Below are positions 30,956 to 38,403 of a DNA stretch of 64,000 nucleotides, piece by piece; the first letter of the stretch is position 1, and every line of letters begins with the position of its first letter. Below the pieces are notes generated by a model. That model was not told the DNA's origin, searched no databases, and saw only the letters and a program-made list of their open reading frames with translations. This DNA comes from Streptomyces microflavus (GTDB lineage: Bacteria > Actinomycetota > Actinomycetes > Streptomycetales > Streptomycetaceae), in contig NZ_BMUG01000014.1 in assembly GCF_014650075.1 (NCBI RefSeq), positions 62,001-126,000 on the forward strand. Direction: 5' to 3'. The translations under genes were made by a program, and so were the position numbers.

Positions 30956-32289
30956 GCGAAGTACTCCTGCTCCTTCTCGCCCTCGGTCTGACTCTGGCGT
31001 GCGCGGTGTTCGTCGCGGCCGAGTTCTCGCTGACCACCATCGAGCGCAGCGAGCTCGAACGGGCCGCGCAGGCCGGTGAGCGCGGAGCCGAAAGCGCGCT
31101 CAAGGCCGCCAAGCGGCTCACGTTCCAGTTGTCCGGCGCCCAGCTCGGCATCACCGTGACCTCCCTGGTCATCGGCATGCTGGCCGAGCCGTCCCTCGCC
31201 GTGCTGCTGCGCTCCCCGCTGGAGGCCGTCGGCCTCCCGTCGGGTGCTGTGTCCACGGTCGCGACCCTGCTCGGGGTGGCGCTGTCCACCGTCGTCCTCA
31301 TGGTCATCGGTGAACTCGTCCCGAAGAACTGGGCGATCTCCAATCCGCTCGCCGTCGCCAAGGTCGTGTCCGGCCCGCAGCGCGCGTTCACGGCCTGCTT
31401 CGCCCCGCTGATCCGCCACCTCAACAACACGGCGAACCGTGCCGTGCGCCGGTTCGGCCTGGAACCGGCCGAGGAGCTGGCCTCGGCCCGTACGCCCCAG
31501 GAGCTCATCGCCCTCGCCCAGCACTCGGCCCGCGAGGGCGCCATCGAGCAGGACTCCGCGGAGCTCTTCGTCCGCACCCTGCACCTGGCGGAGCTGTCCG
31601 CCGAGAACGTGATGACGCCCCGGGTGGACGTGCGGGCCCTGGAGGCCCACGCCACCGCGGCCGATGCCGCCAACCTCACGCTGGCCACCGGGCTGTCCCG
31701 CTTCCCGGTCTACCGCGACAGCCTGGACCAGGTCATCGGTACGGTCCACATCCGTGACGTCCTGGCCCTGGACGAGTCCGAGCGGGCCCGGACCCCGGTC
31801 ACCTCGCTGGCCACCGAGCCCCTCCTCGTACCGGATTCGCTGCCCGTGGACCGGCTGCTCGCGCAGATGCGCCGGCACCGGACCATGGCGGTCGTCATCG
31901 ACGAGTACGGCGGTACGGCGGGGGTCGCCACCGTCGAGGACATCGTCGAGGAGGTCGTCGGAGAGGTCCGCGACGAGCACGACCCGCACGAGCGCCCCGA
32001 CCTGGCACCGGTCGAGCCGCTCGGCGACGGCCGCCCCGTCTGGGAGGCCGAGGGCAGCATCCGACTGGACCAGCTCGGCCGGATCGGGTTCCCCGCGCCG
32101 GAGGGTCCGTACGAGACGCTCGCCGGTCTCCTCGCCAACCAGCTCGCCCGCATCCCCGTCCGCACGGACCGGGTCGACATCGGCGGCTGGCAGTTCGACG
32201 TGCTCGACATCGAGCACCACCGGGCCGACCGGGTGCGGATCACCGCGCCGGTCCCGGCCCTGACCCTCGTGGAGGAGGACGCCCGATGA
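30952..32289 (+). CDS. CNNM/CorC-type (hemolysin-family) membrane protein with CBS pair, first copy
   Basis: 445 aa. Order: DUF21 membrane domain with about four spans (SEVLLLLLALGLTLACAVFVAAEFSLTTIERSEL; LGITVTSLVIGMLAEPSLAVLL), a cytoplasmic CBS pair (VMTPRVDVRALEAHAT...HRTMAVVIDEYGGTAGVATVEDIVEEVVGE) and a CorC_HlyC domain (SIRLDQLGRIGFPAPEGPYETLAGLLANQLARIP). Relatives move Mg2+ (CNNM, MpfA, CorC); the hemolysin label is historical. GTG 30952 has GGAGGTGA upstream, inside a hairpin. The next paralogue overlaps by four bases, so the pair may act as a heterodimer. Confidence 0.92.
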   Translation: MSEVLLLLLALGLTLACAVFVAAEFSLTTIERSELERAAQAGERGAESALKAAKRLTFQLSGAQLGITVTSLVIGMLAEPSLAVLLRSPLEAVGLPSGAVSTVATLLGVALSTVVLMVIGELVPKNWAISNPLAVAKVVSGPQRAFTACFAPLIRHLNNTANRAVRRFGLEPAEELASARTPQELIALAQHSAREGAIEQDSAELFVRTLHLAELSAENVMTPRVDVRALEAHATAADAANLTLATGLSRFPVYRDSLDQVIGTVHIRDVLALDESERARTPVTSLATEPLLVPDSLPVDRLLAQMRRHRTMAVVIDEYGGTAGVATVEDIVEEVVGEVRDEHDPHERPDLAPVEPLGDGRPVWEAEGSIRLDQLGRIGFPAPEGPYETLAGLLANQLARIPVRTDRVDIGGWQFDVLDIEHHRADRVRITAPVPALTLVEEDAR

Positions 32290-33302
32290 CCACCGTTCAG
32301 CTTCTCATCGGCGCGCTCACGCTCCTCACGAACGCGTTCTTCGTCGGCGCGGAGTTCGCCCTGATCTCCGTGCGCCGCAGCCAGATCGAGCCGCAGGCCA
32401 GGAGCGGCAGCCGCCGGGCGAAGAGCACCCTGTGGGGCATCGAGCACCTGTCGGCCGCCATGGCCACCGCACAGCTCGGCATCACCATCTCCTCCCTGGT
32501 ACTGGGCGCCGTCGCCGAACCGGCCATCGCGCATCTGCTGGAGCCGCCGTTCGACGCGATCGGTGTCCCCGAGGCGCTGGTCCACCCGATCGCCTTCGTC
32601 ATCGCGCTGACCCTGGCGACCTATCTCCACATGCTCATCGGCGAGATGATCCCGAAGAACGTCGCGCTCGCGGCGCCCGTCGCGACGGCTCTGGCGCTGG
32701 GCCCGTCCCTGGTGGCCCTGACCCGGGCGCTGCGCCCGGTCATCTTCGGTATCAACGCGTTCGCCAACATGCTGCTGCGGCTGCTGAAGGTCGATCCCAA
32801 GGACGAGATCGCCTCGGTCTTCACCGACGACCAACTGGTCCGCCTGGTGAAGGACTCCAGCGATGCCGGTCTCCTGGCCCCGGCCGACGGCGAACGGCTG
32901 CAGGACGCCCTGGAGCTGGGTACCCGCCCGGTCGGCGAGGTGATGGTCCCGCTGAACCGGACCGTCACCGTCGACCTGGGCATCACCCCGCAGCAGCTGG
33001 AGCGGGCTGCGGTCGCCTCGGGCTTCTCCCGGCTCCCGGTGACCGGGCCCGACGACGGGCTGCTGGGCTATCTGCACATCAAGGACGCCCTCGGGGTCGC
33101 CGAGCGCACCAAGCCGCTGCCCACGAGCGCGATCCACCCCGTCATCCGGGTCGAGATCGACACACCGCTCGACGACACCCTCACCGCGATGCGCGCCGCC
33201 GGTACGCACCTCGCCGCCGTGGCCGGCGGCAAGGGGACGGTCATCGGCTTCGTGACGATGGAGGACGTCCTGGAGGAGCTGGTCGGACCCGCCGTGGTCT
33301 GA
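32286..33302 (+). CDS. CNNM/CorC-type (hemolysin-family) membrane protein, second copy
   Basis: 338 aa with the same DUF21 membrane domain (LLIGALTLLTNAFFVGAEFALISVRRSQIEPQA; LAYLHMLIGEMIPKN-like segment) and CBS pair (LHIKDALGVAERTKPLP; VIGFVTMEDVLEELVG), but it stops before a CorC_HlyC domain. The ATG overlaps the first copy's stop (ATGA). Absence of the C-terminal domain suggests division of labour in a heteromeric Mg2+ transporter (inference). Confidence 0.9.
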   Translation: MTTVQLLIGALTLLTNAFFVGAEFALISVRRSQIEPQARSGSRRAKSTLWGIEHLSAAMATAQLGITISSLVLGAVAEPAIAHLLEPPFDAIGVPEALVHPIAFVIALTLATYLHMLIGEMIPKNVALAAPVATALALGPSLVALTRALRPVIFGINAFANMLLRLLKVDPKDEIASVFTDDQLVRLVKDSSDAGLLAPADGERLQDALELGTRPVGEVMVPLNRTVTVDLGITPQQLERAAVASGFSRLPVTGPDDGLLGYLHIKDALGVAERTKPLPTSAIHPVIRVEIDTPLDDTLTAMRAAGTHLAAVAGGKGTVIGFVTMEDVLEELVGPAVV

Positions 33303-33354
33303 CGGGCCCCGAAGGGGTTTCCCAGCACAGTTCCACAGCGCGGTTCCACAGCAC

Positions 33355-33396
33355 GGGAGGAGGGCGGTCCGGCACATGCCGGGCCGCCCTCCTCCT
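33355..33396 (+). terminator. Long hairpin terminator after the CNNM-type pair
   Basis: GAGGAGGGCGGTCCGGCA (33357-33374) and TGCCGGGCCGCCCTCCTC (33377-33394) pair over 18 positions with one T-G wobble; flanking bases extend the stem slightly. In RNA the innermost pairs would open to a loop of about 6-8 bases. It ends the two-gene operon. Confidence 0.85.
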
Positions 33397-33435
33397 CGTG
33401 GCACCCGCTGTCCGGACGGGCCGCCTCCGAGCACG

Positions 33436-33441
33436 TAAGCT
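33436..33441 (+). promoter_or_regulatory. -10 element of leaderless yciO-like gene
   Basis: TAAGCT ends six bases before the ATG at 33448 and no ribosome site intervenes. Transcription should begin at the start codon. Confidence 0.5.
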
Positions 33442-33447
33442 CGGCGG

Positions 33448-34068
33448 ATGGCCAAGTACTTCGACGTGCACCCCGAGAATCCCCAGCCGCGCACCATCAG
33501 CACGGTGGTCGACAGCATCCGTTCCGGTGCGCTCGTCGCGTATCCGACCGACTCCTGTTACGCGCTGGGCTGTCAACTGGGCAACCGCGACGGCATCGCC
33601 CGGATCCGGTCGATCCGCAATCTCGACGACCGCCACCACTTCACGCTGGTGTGCCACGACTTCGCGCAGCTGGCGCAGTTCGTCCGTGTCGACAACGACG
33701 TGTTCCGCGCGGTCAAGGCGGCCACGCCCGGCAGCTACACCTTTATCCTCCCGGCGACGAAGGAAGTCCCCCGCCAGCTGCTGCACCCGAAGAAGAAGAC
33801 GGTCGGCGTGCGCATCCCTGGCCATGTGGTGACCCAGGCGCTCGTCGCCGAGCTGGGCGAACCGCTGCTCTCCAGCACCCTGCTGCTGCCGGACGAGGCG
33901 GAGCCGCTGACGCAGGGCTGGGAGATCAAGGAGCGGCTCGACCACGAGGTGGACGCCGTCATCGACTCGGGCGACTGCGGCACCGAGCCGACCACGGTCA
34001 TCGACTTCTCCGGCGACGAGCCCGAGATCGTACGCCGTGGAGCCGGGGACCCGTCCCGCTTCGAGTAG
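33448..34068 (+). CDS. YciO/Sua5/YrdC-family protein (threonylcarbamoyl-AMP synthase-like)
   Basis: 206 aa. The YrdC fold is visible: TISTVVDSIRSGALVAYPTDSCYALGCQLGNRDGIARI (KxR-T-type nucleotide site), then HFTLVCHDFAQLAQFVRVDN, AATPGSYTFILPATKEVPRQLLHPKKKTVGVRIP. Members closest to this are YciO, a paralogue of the tRNA t6A enzyme Sua5/TsaC, with weaker or unknown activity. It stands alone with a leaderless-type promoter. Confidence 0.92.
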   Translation: MAKYFDVHPENPQPRTISTVVDSIRSGALVAYPTDSCYALGCQLGNRDGIARIRSIRNLDDRHHFTLVCHDFAQLAQFVRVDNDVFRAVKAATPGSYTFILPATKEVPRQLLHPKKKTVGVRIPGHVVTQALVAELGEPLLSSTLLLPDEAEPLTQGWEIKERLDHEVDAVIDSGDCGTEPTTVIDFSGDEPEIVRRGAGDPSRFE

Positions 34069-34123
34069 GCCGTACGGCGTCGGGGCCCGGCGAAGAGCCC
34101 GGCGCTGGTCCTTCCGGGTGAAC

Positions 34124-34163
34124 CTGACTGAATGTCAGAAATGATCCGGACAACGGATTGTCC
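34124..34163 (+). promoter_or_regulatory. Two inverted repeats in front of the HTH-membrane protein gene
   Basis: CTGAC-TGAAT-GTCAG (34124-34138) and GGACAA-CGGA-TTGTCC (34148-34163) lie directly upstream of the ATG at 34171. They occupy the place of a promoter/operator. Their presence argues against the in-frame ATGs at 34132 and 34141 being used. The binding protein may be the HTH protein itself. Confidence 0.5.
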
Positions 34164-34170
34164 TACTGGC

Positions 34171-34785
34171 ATGACTGCATCCACAACGCCCCGGACCTCC
34201 GTACGGACCTCCCGCAGGACGGTTTGCGCTCTGCCCTGCCCCGCCGAACGCAGAAGGCTGCGCGAGGCCTGGGGCCTGAGCACCGGTCAGCTCGCGGCCG
34301 CCTTCGGCATCACCCCGGCGACCGTCCGGTCCTGGGAGAGCGGCCGCACCTCCCCGACCGGACGGCGCCGGGTGGCGTACGCACGCTTCCTGCTGGGCCT
34401 CTCCCTCACCCAGCAGCTGCCGGACACCGGCGGCCGGGACGGCACACGGGCAACCGAGCGGGCCTTCGGGCGGGGCCCGGCTGTGCCGGAGCCGCGCGGG
34501 AGCCGGAGCCCCGCCGTGCCGGTCTCCCCGCCGCATGCGCCCGAGGCCGTCCGGCACGCCACTCCGGCCGCCGGACGTGCGGCGCACACCACCCCGGCCG
34601 CCGGACAAGCGGCGCACACCACCCCGCCTGCCGGACGCCCGGCGCACACCTTTCCGCCTCGGGTGCGCCGGAGCGCCGACCGGGTGTCCGCCGGGCGGCG
34701 CAGACGGCTGCGGTACGCGGTCTGTGCCTGGGGGGCCTGGGCGCTCGCCCTGTACGTGCTGTTCACCATGCCCGCCGCCGGCTGA
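34171..34785 (+). CDS. XRE-like HTH protein with C-terminal membrane anchor
   Basis: 204 aa from ATG 34171. Residues ~23-75 are an XRE/Cro-type HTH (AERRRLREAWGLSTGQLAAAFGITPATVRSWESGRTSPTGRRR). A Pro/Ala/His linker carries three TPAAGRAAHT decapeptides. A single hydrophobic span (YAVCAWGAWALALYVLFTMP) ends the protein. Such a layout suggests a membrane-tethered regulator. No ribosome site is seen; two palindromes precede the start. Confidence 0.78.
   Translation: MTASTTPRTSVRTSRRTVCALPCPAERRRLREAWGLSTGQLAAAFGITPATVRSWESGRTSPTGRRRVAYARFLLGLSLTQQLPDTGGRDGTRATERAFGRGPAVPEPRGSRSPAVPVSPPHAPEAVRHATPAAGRAAHTTPAAGQAAHTTPPAGRPAHTFPPRVRRSADRVSAGRRRRLRYAVCAWGAWALALYVLFTMPAAG
34561..34650. repeat. Three 30-bp tandem repeats coding for TPAAGRAAHT
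   Basis: Units 34561-34590, 34591-34620 and 34621-34650, in frame with the HTH-membrane protein. The first two are nearly identical; the third is more diverged. They lengthen the linker between the DNA-binding domain and membrane span. Confidence 0.85.
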
Positions 34786-34856
34786 CCACGACGCGCCGGT
34801 AGCCGGTTCCCGCTCCCCCGCCCCCCATCGCCCGCGGTGGGGGGAGACTGGCGGAC

Positions 34857-35477
34857 ATGACAGGTGAGCGTCTGCGGTTCGACGGCTGGATCGCCGGTGT
34901 GGGGACCTCCTCGGGCACCCGGCTGGTGGTCGGGCACTGGCCGCGTTCGCCGTTCGGGGCGTTCAGCGATGTCATGGTCGAGCATCCCGACGGCGAGCGG
35001 GTCCTGCTGGCGCCCTCCCGCCGGATCGCGGATTTCGTCGCCGCCACCTACCGCTTCGACCGGATCGAGGTGGTCCCGGTGGCCGTCACCGTCTCCGGGG
35101 CCACCTGGCGCGTCGAGGCGGGGGCGCTGCACCTGCGGCTGCGGGCCGGACGCCGGTCCGCCCTCGGTCTGCTGCTGTCCGCCGTACCGGCCCCGCTGGT
35201 CCGCAGCCCCCTCTGGGCCGCGCTGTGCGATGTTCCGGCCCGGTTGCTGATGCCGGGCGTACGCACCCTGGGCCGCGCGGGTCCGGGACGGCGGGAGTGG
35301 TACGGGGCACGGGATCTGCGGCCGGTCCTGGCCGCCGATGCCGTACTGGACGGGGTGAGCCTGGGCCGGCTCGCCCCGCTCGATCCGCCCGTCGCCTTCG
35401 GGTTCGGCTCGGCCCCGCGCACCCCCTCCCTGGTGCGCGTCACCACAACGGTGGAAATCGGGCTCGCCGGGCGGTGA
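34857..35477 (+). CDS. Conserved hypothetical protein
   Basis: 206 aa without membrane segments or signal. It starts MTGERLRFDGWIAGVGTSSGTRLVVGHWPRSPFGAFSDVMVEHPDGERVLLAP, a beta-rich pattern, and has Arg-rich central helices. I do not recognise a family with known function. The ATG at 34857 lies seven bases after GAGACT (leaderless possible) with GGGGAGA as an alternative weak ribosome site. Reading frame and codon bias are typical of real genes. Confidence 0.75.
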   Translation: MTGERLRFDGWIAGVGTSSGTRLVVGHWPRSPFGAFSDVMVEHPDGERVLLAPSRRIADFVAATYRFDRIEVVPVAVTVSGATWRVEAGALHLRLRAGRRSALGLLLSAVPAPLVRSPLWAALCDVPARLLMPGVRTLGRAGPGRREWYGARDLRPVLAADAVLDGVSLGRLAPLDPPVAFGFGSAPRTPSLVRVTTTVEIGLAGR

Positions 35478-35592
35478 GGGGCTCCCCCCGGCCCCCGGGC
35501 GGGGCGCGGCCGTTCCCGGGCCGTCTTCGGCCTCCCTGCGGGGCGGGCCGGCCGGGGATGCGCGGGGGCGGGGCGCGTCGCAGGGTGGACCC

Positions 35593-35817
35593 ATGGCAAA
35601 TCCCCCGATCGTCATCCACCGGCCGACCCCCTCGGGCGGCCGCCGGGTGACCGTTCACTACGAAGGCCGGGACGAGATACTCGGGCTGGCCCACAGCGAC
35701 CACGACGTGATCGTGTTCCTGAGCGAGGCCGGCCTCGAAGAGCCGGACCGGATCCTCGACAACCCGGTCTGGGTGGAGTGGCGGGGCGGGCGGGCCCACC
35801 GCTACGAAGCGGCCTGA
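35593..35817 (+). CDS. Small hypothetical protein
   Basis: 74 aa, MANPPIVIHRPTPSGGRRVT..., rich in beta-type residues (VTVHYEGRDEILGLAHSDHDVIVFLSEAGL) and ending WVEWRGGRAHRYEAA. It has no known domain that I recognise. Its codon bias fits a real gene, and its ATG lies a short distance after GGGTGGACCC. It ends just before a convergent kinase-like gene. Confidence 0.72.
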   Translation: MANPPIVIHRPTPSGGRRVTVHYEGRDEILGLAHSDHDVIVFLSEAGLEEPDRILDNPVWVEWRGGRAHRYEAA

Positions 35818-35842
35818 GGGGCCGCCTCCCCCGCACGCCGGG

Positions 35843-36373
35843 TCACTCGCGCAGGCCGGCGAGGATGGCCGAAACCGTCTCCTCGGGTGTCTGGGCGGAC
35901 GTGTCCAGCCAGAGGCCGATACGGGGCGTCCCGCTCCGCAGATACGCGTCGAACGCCTCGACGGTCCACTCGCCGTACCCCGTCTTCCCGCGCGCTTCCT
36001 CCCGCTCGCGCACGGTCTCCGGCGCGGGGGCGAGCACGACGACGTGGAGCGGACGGGTGCGGATTCTGCCGACGTAACGGGGCAGGTCCTCCCCGAGGAC
36101 GATGTCCTGGACGACGGCCGTCCATCCGTCGTCCGCGTAGGCGTCGGCCACCTGCGCGGAGATCCGTTGCCGCAGGTCGAGCTGGCTCCGCGCCTCCTCC
36201 GGCCCGTCGGGGGTCATCTCCGCACGGCCCGAGACGATCATGCGGCGGAAGACGTCTCCGCGTACATGGACCGCTCGCGGCAGGCTCTCCGCCAGGAGCT
36301 GGGCGACGGTGGACTTCCCCGCGGCCATCACCCCGGTGATCAGTACGACACAGGGGCCGAGGTCAGCGCCCAT
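35843..36373 (-). CDS. P-loop kinase-like protein (AAA/Zeta-like)
   Basis: 176 aa. Walker A is GVMAAGKST (residues ~14-22), preceded by CVVLI. A DVFRR segment and a LID-like REREEARGKTGYG follow, in the manner of small kinases acting on metabolites or nucleotides. ATG 36373 is eight bases from AAGGAGG, while the earlier ATG (36379) is too close. It overlaps the end of the ABC-F gene by 11 bases, so the two are co-transcribed. The substrate is unknown. Confidence 0.85.
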   Translation of the reverse strand: MGADLGPCVVLITGVMAAGKSTVAQLLAESLPRAVHVRGDVFRRMIVSGRAEMTPDGPEEARSQLDLRQRISAQVADAYADDGWTAVVQDIVLGEDLPRYVGRIRTRPLHVVVLAPAPETVREREEARGKTGYGEWTVEAFDAYLRSGTPRIGLWLDTSAQTPEETVSAILAGLRE

Positions 36374-38093
36374 CCCCATCTCCTCCTTCTGCCTCCGCAC
36401 GGCTCGGGCGCGTGTTCCACCCGGCGGCCCAAGACGTGGAGTCCGGGCTGCCGAACAGTTCACGGACCTCCTCGGCGTCGCTCTCCCGCAGCTCGTCATC
36501 GAGAAGGATCCAGCGGGTGATGCCCACCGATTCCAGGAACGGAAGGTCGTGGCTGGCGATGACGAGGGCGCCCTCGTAGGACTCCAGAGCGCTCGTCAGC
36601 TGCCGCACACTGGCCAGGTCGAGGTTGTTCGTCGGCTCGTCCAGCAGGAGCAGCTGCGGGGCGGGCGCGGCGAGCATCGTCGCCGCGAGCGCGGCCCGGA
36701 AGCGTTCGCCGCCGGAGAGGGTGCCCGCCGGCTGCTCCGCGCGGGCGCCCTTGAAGAGGAACCGGGCGAGCTGGGAGCGGATCTGGTTGTCGGTGGTGCC
36801 GGGGGCCGTGCGGGCGACGTTCTCGGCGACGCTCAAGGTGTCGTCGAGGACGTCGAGCCGCTGCGGAAGGAACTTCAGCGGCACGGACGCCGTGGCCTCG
36901 CCGGAGCTCGGTGTGAGCTCCCCGGTGAGGGTGCGGAGCAGGGTCGTCTTGCCCGCGCCGTTGCGGCCGACCAGGGCGATGCGTTCGGGTCCCTTCACTT
37001 GGAGGCTGCCCTCGCGCAGCCGCCCGTAGGGCAGGCTCAGCTCGCGTACGGTCAGGACGGTCCGGCCGGCGGGTACGGCGGTGTGGGGCAGGCTCACCTT
37101 GATCTCGGCGTCCCGGCGGACGGCTTCGGCGGCTTCCTCCCGGCGCTCGCGGGCCTCGTCGAGGCGGTCCTCGTGCAGCCCGCGCAGCCGGTCCCCGGAC
37201 TCCTGGGCCGAGCGCTTGCGTTCCCCCGCGACGATGCGCGGGGCCTTCCGCTGGCCGTCCAGCTTCTTGTCGTGGCGCTGGCGGCGGGCCACCTTGGTCC
37301 GGGTCTCCTCCAGCTCGCGCTGCTGGCGCCGTACGTCGGCCTCGGCGGAGCGCAGCATCCGCCCGGCGGCCTCCTGCTGGGTGGCGAGGGCCTCCTGATA
37401 GGCGGACCAGCCGCCCCCGTACCAGCTCACCGAACCCGATCGCAGCTCGGCGATACGGTCGACCCGCTCCAGCAGGTCCCGGTCGTGGCTGACGACGATC
37501 AGGATGCCGGTGCGCCAGGAGTCGACGGCGTCGTAGAGCCTGCGGCGGGCGAACAGGTCCAGGTTGTTGGTCGGCTCGTCGAGGAGCAGGACGTCGGGGC
37601 GTTCGAGCAGCAGCGCGGCCAGACGCAGCAGGACGGTCTCCCCGCCGGACAGCTGCCCGACGGTGCGGTCCAGTTCGACGGAGCCCAGGCCGAGGGAGCC
37701 GAGGGTAGCCAGGGCGCGTTCTTCCACGTCCCAGTCGTCGCCGACCGTCTCGAAGTACTCCTCCCGTACGTCTCCGGACTCGATGGCGCGCAGGGCGGCC
37801 CGCCGCTCGGCGATGCCGAGGGCCCCGTCGACGCGCAGGGCGGTGTCCAGGGTGATGTTCTGGGGCAGGTAGGCGAGGTTCCCGCCCACGGTGACAGACC
37901 CCTCCGAGGGGCGCAGGTGTCCGGCGAGCAGACGCAGCAGGGTCGACTTGCCGGTGCCGTTGGCGCCGACCAGGCCGGTGCGGCCGCGGGGGACGGTGAG
38001 GGAGAGCCCGTCGAAGAGGCTCGTGCCGTCGGGCCACCGGAAGGTGAGGTGGGAGGCGGCCACGGAGGCGCTGGGCGCGGTGGGATGGCTCAT
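36363..38093 (-). CDS. ABC-F ribosome-associated ATPase
   Basis: 576 aa soluble twin-ABC protein with no membrane domain. Walker A motifs are GANGTGKST (residues ~43-51) and GRNGAGKTT (~375), signature LSGGE in both, and LDEPTNNLD in both. The linker (ARRQRHDKKLDGQRKAPRIVAGERKRSAQ) is strongly basic and would reach into the ribosome. ABC-F proteins rescue stalled ribosomes or protect against antibiotics; which applies here is not clear. ATG 38093 has a weak GAGAA site. The 310-base leader may contain an attenuator. Confidence 0.92.
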   Translation of the reverse strand: MSHPTAPSASVAASHLTFRWPDGTSLFDGLSLTVPRGRTGLVGANGTGKSTLLRLLAGHLRPSEGSVTVGGNLAYLPQNITLDTALRVDGALGIAERRAALRAIESGDVREEYFETVGDDWDVEERALATLGSLGLGSVELDRTVGQLSGGETVLLRLAALLLERPDVLLLDEPTNNLDLFARRRLYDAVDSWRTGILIVVSHDRDLLERVDRIAELRSGSVSWYGGGWSAYQEALATQQEAAGRMLRSAEADVRRQQRELEETRTKVARRQRHDKKLDGQRKAPRIVAGERKRSAQESGDRLRGLHEDRLDEARERREEAAEAVRRDAEIKVSLPHTAVPAGRTVLTVRELSLPYGRLREGSLQVKGPERIALVGRNGAGKTTLLRTLTGELTPSSGEATASVPLKFLPQRLDVLDDTLSVAENVARTAPGTTDNQIRSQLARFLFKGARAEQPAGTLSGGERFRAALAATMLAAPAPQLLLLDEPTNNLDLASVRQLTSALESYEGALVIASHDLPFLESVGITRWILLDDELRESDAEEVRELFGSPDSTSWAAGWNTRPSRAEAEGGDGDGR

Positions 38094-38403
38094 GGTGGGT
38101 TCTCGCAGTCGGAAGCGGGGGAACAGGGGGGCTTCGTATGCGAACAGCACGCGGCGACCCGGCCGCAAGGCCGAAGAGTGGTGGGGAAAGCAGTCCTGCG
38201 AAGGTGAGGGACGGCTCAGCACCGAGGTCGCATCCACGCGGAAGCCACGGGCGGCAGACATGCCGACAACGTCGTGACCGTGTACGGGCCAGGGCCGTAC
38301 CGCGCGATGATCGCGGACCTCAGATGCGCAACGTCCACCTCTATCGGAGACAACAGGACGTGATCAGCGTAGCGGAGCCCCGAGCGGTGCGTCGAGCGGT
38401 TAT
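38094..38403 (-). other. Long untranslated leader region of the ABC-F gene
   Basis: 310 bases between the mannosyltransferase stop and the ABC-F start. On the minus strand it holds a five-codon frame, MRPRC then stop (38233-38216), and a small hairpin CGGCC-TTGC-GGCCG shortly after. Leaders with mini-ORFs are known regulators of antibiotic-responsive ABC-F genes. No strong promoter was found. Nothing else is recognisable. Confidence 0.35.

Noticed and set aside
34132..34170. Upstream ATGs (34132, 34141) as starts of the HTH-membrane protein
   Set aside because: They lie within the inverted repeats and lack ribosome sites; ATG 34171 is the first outside.
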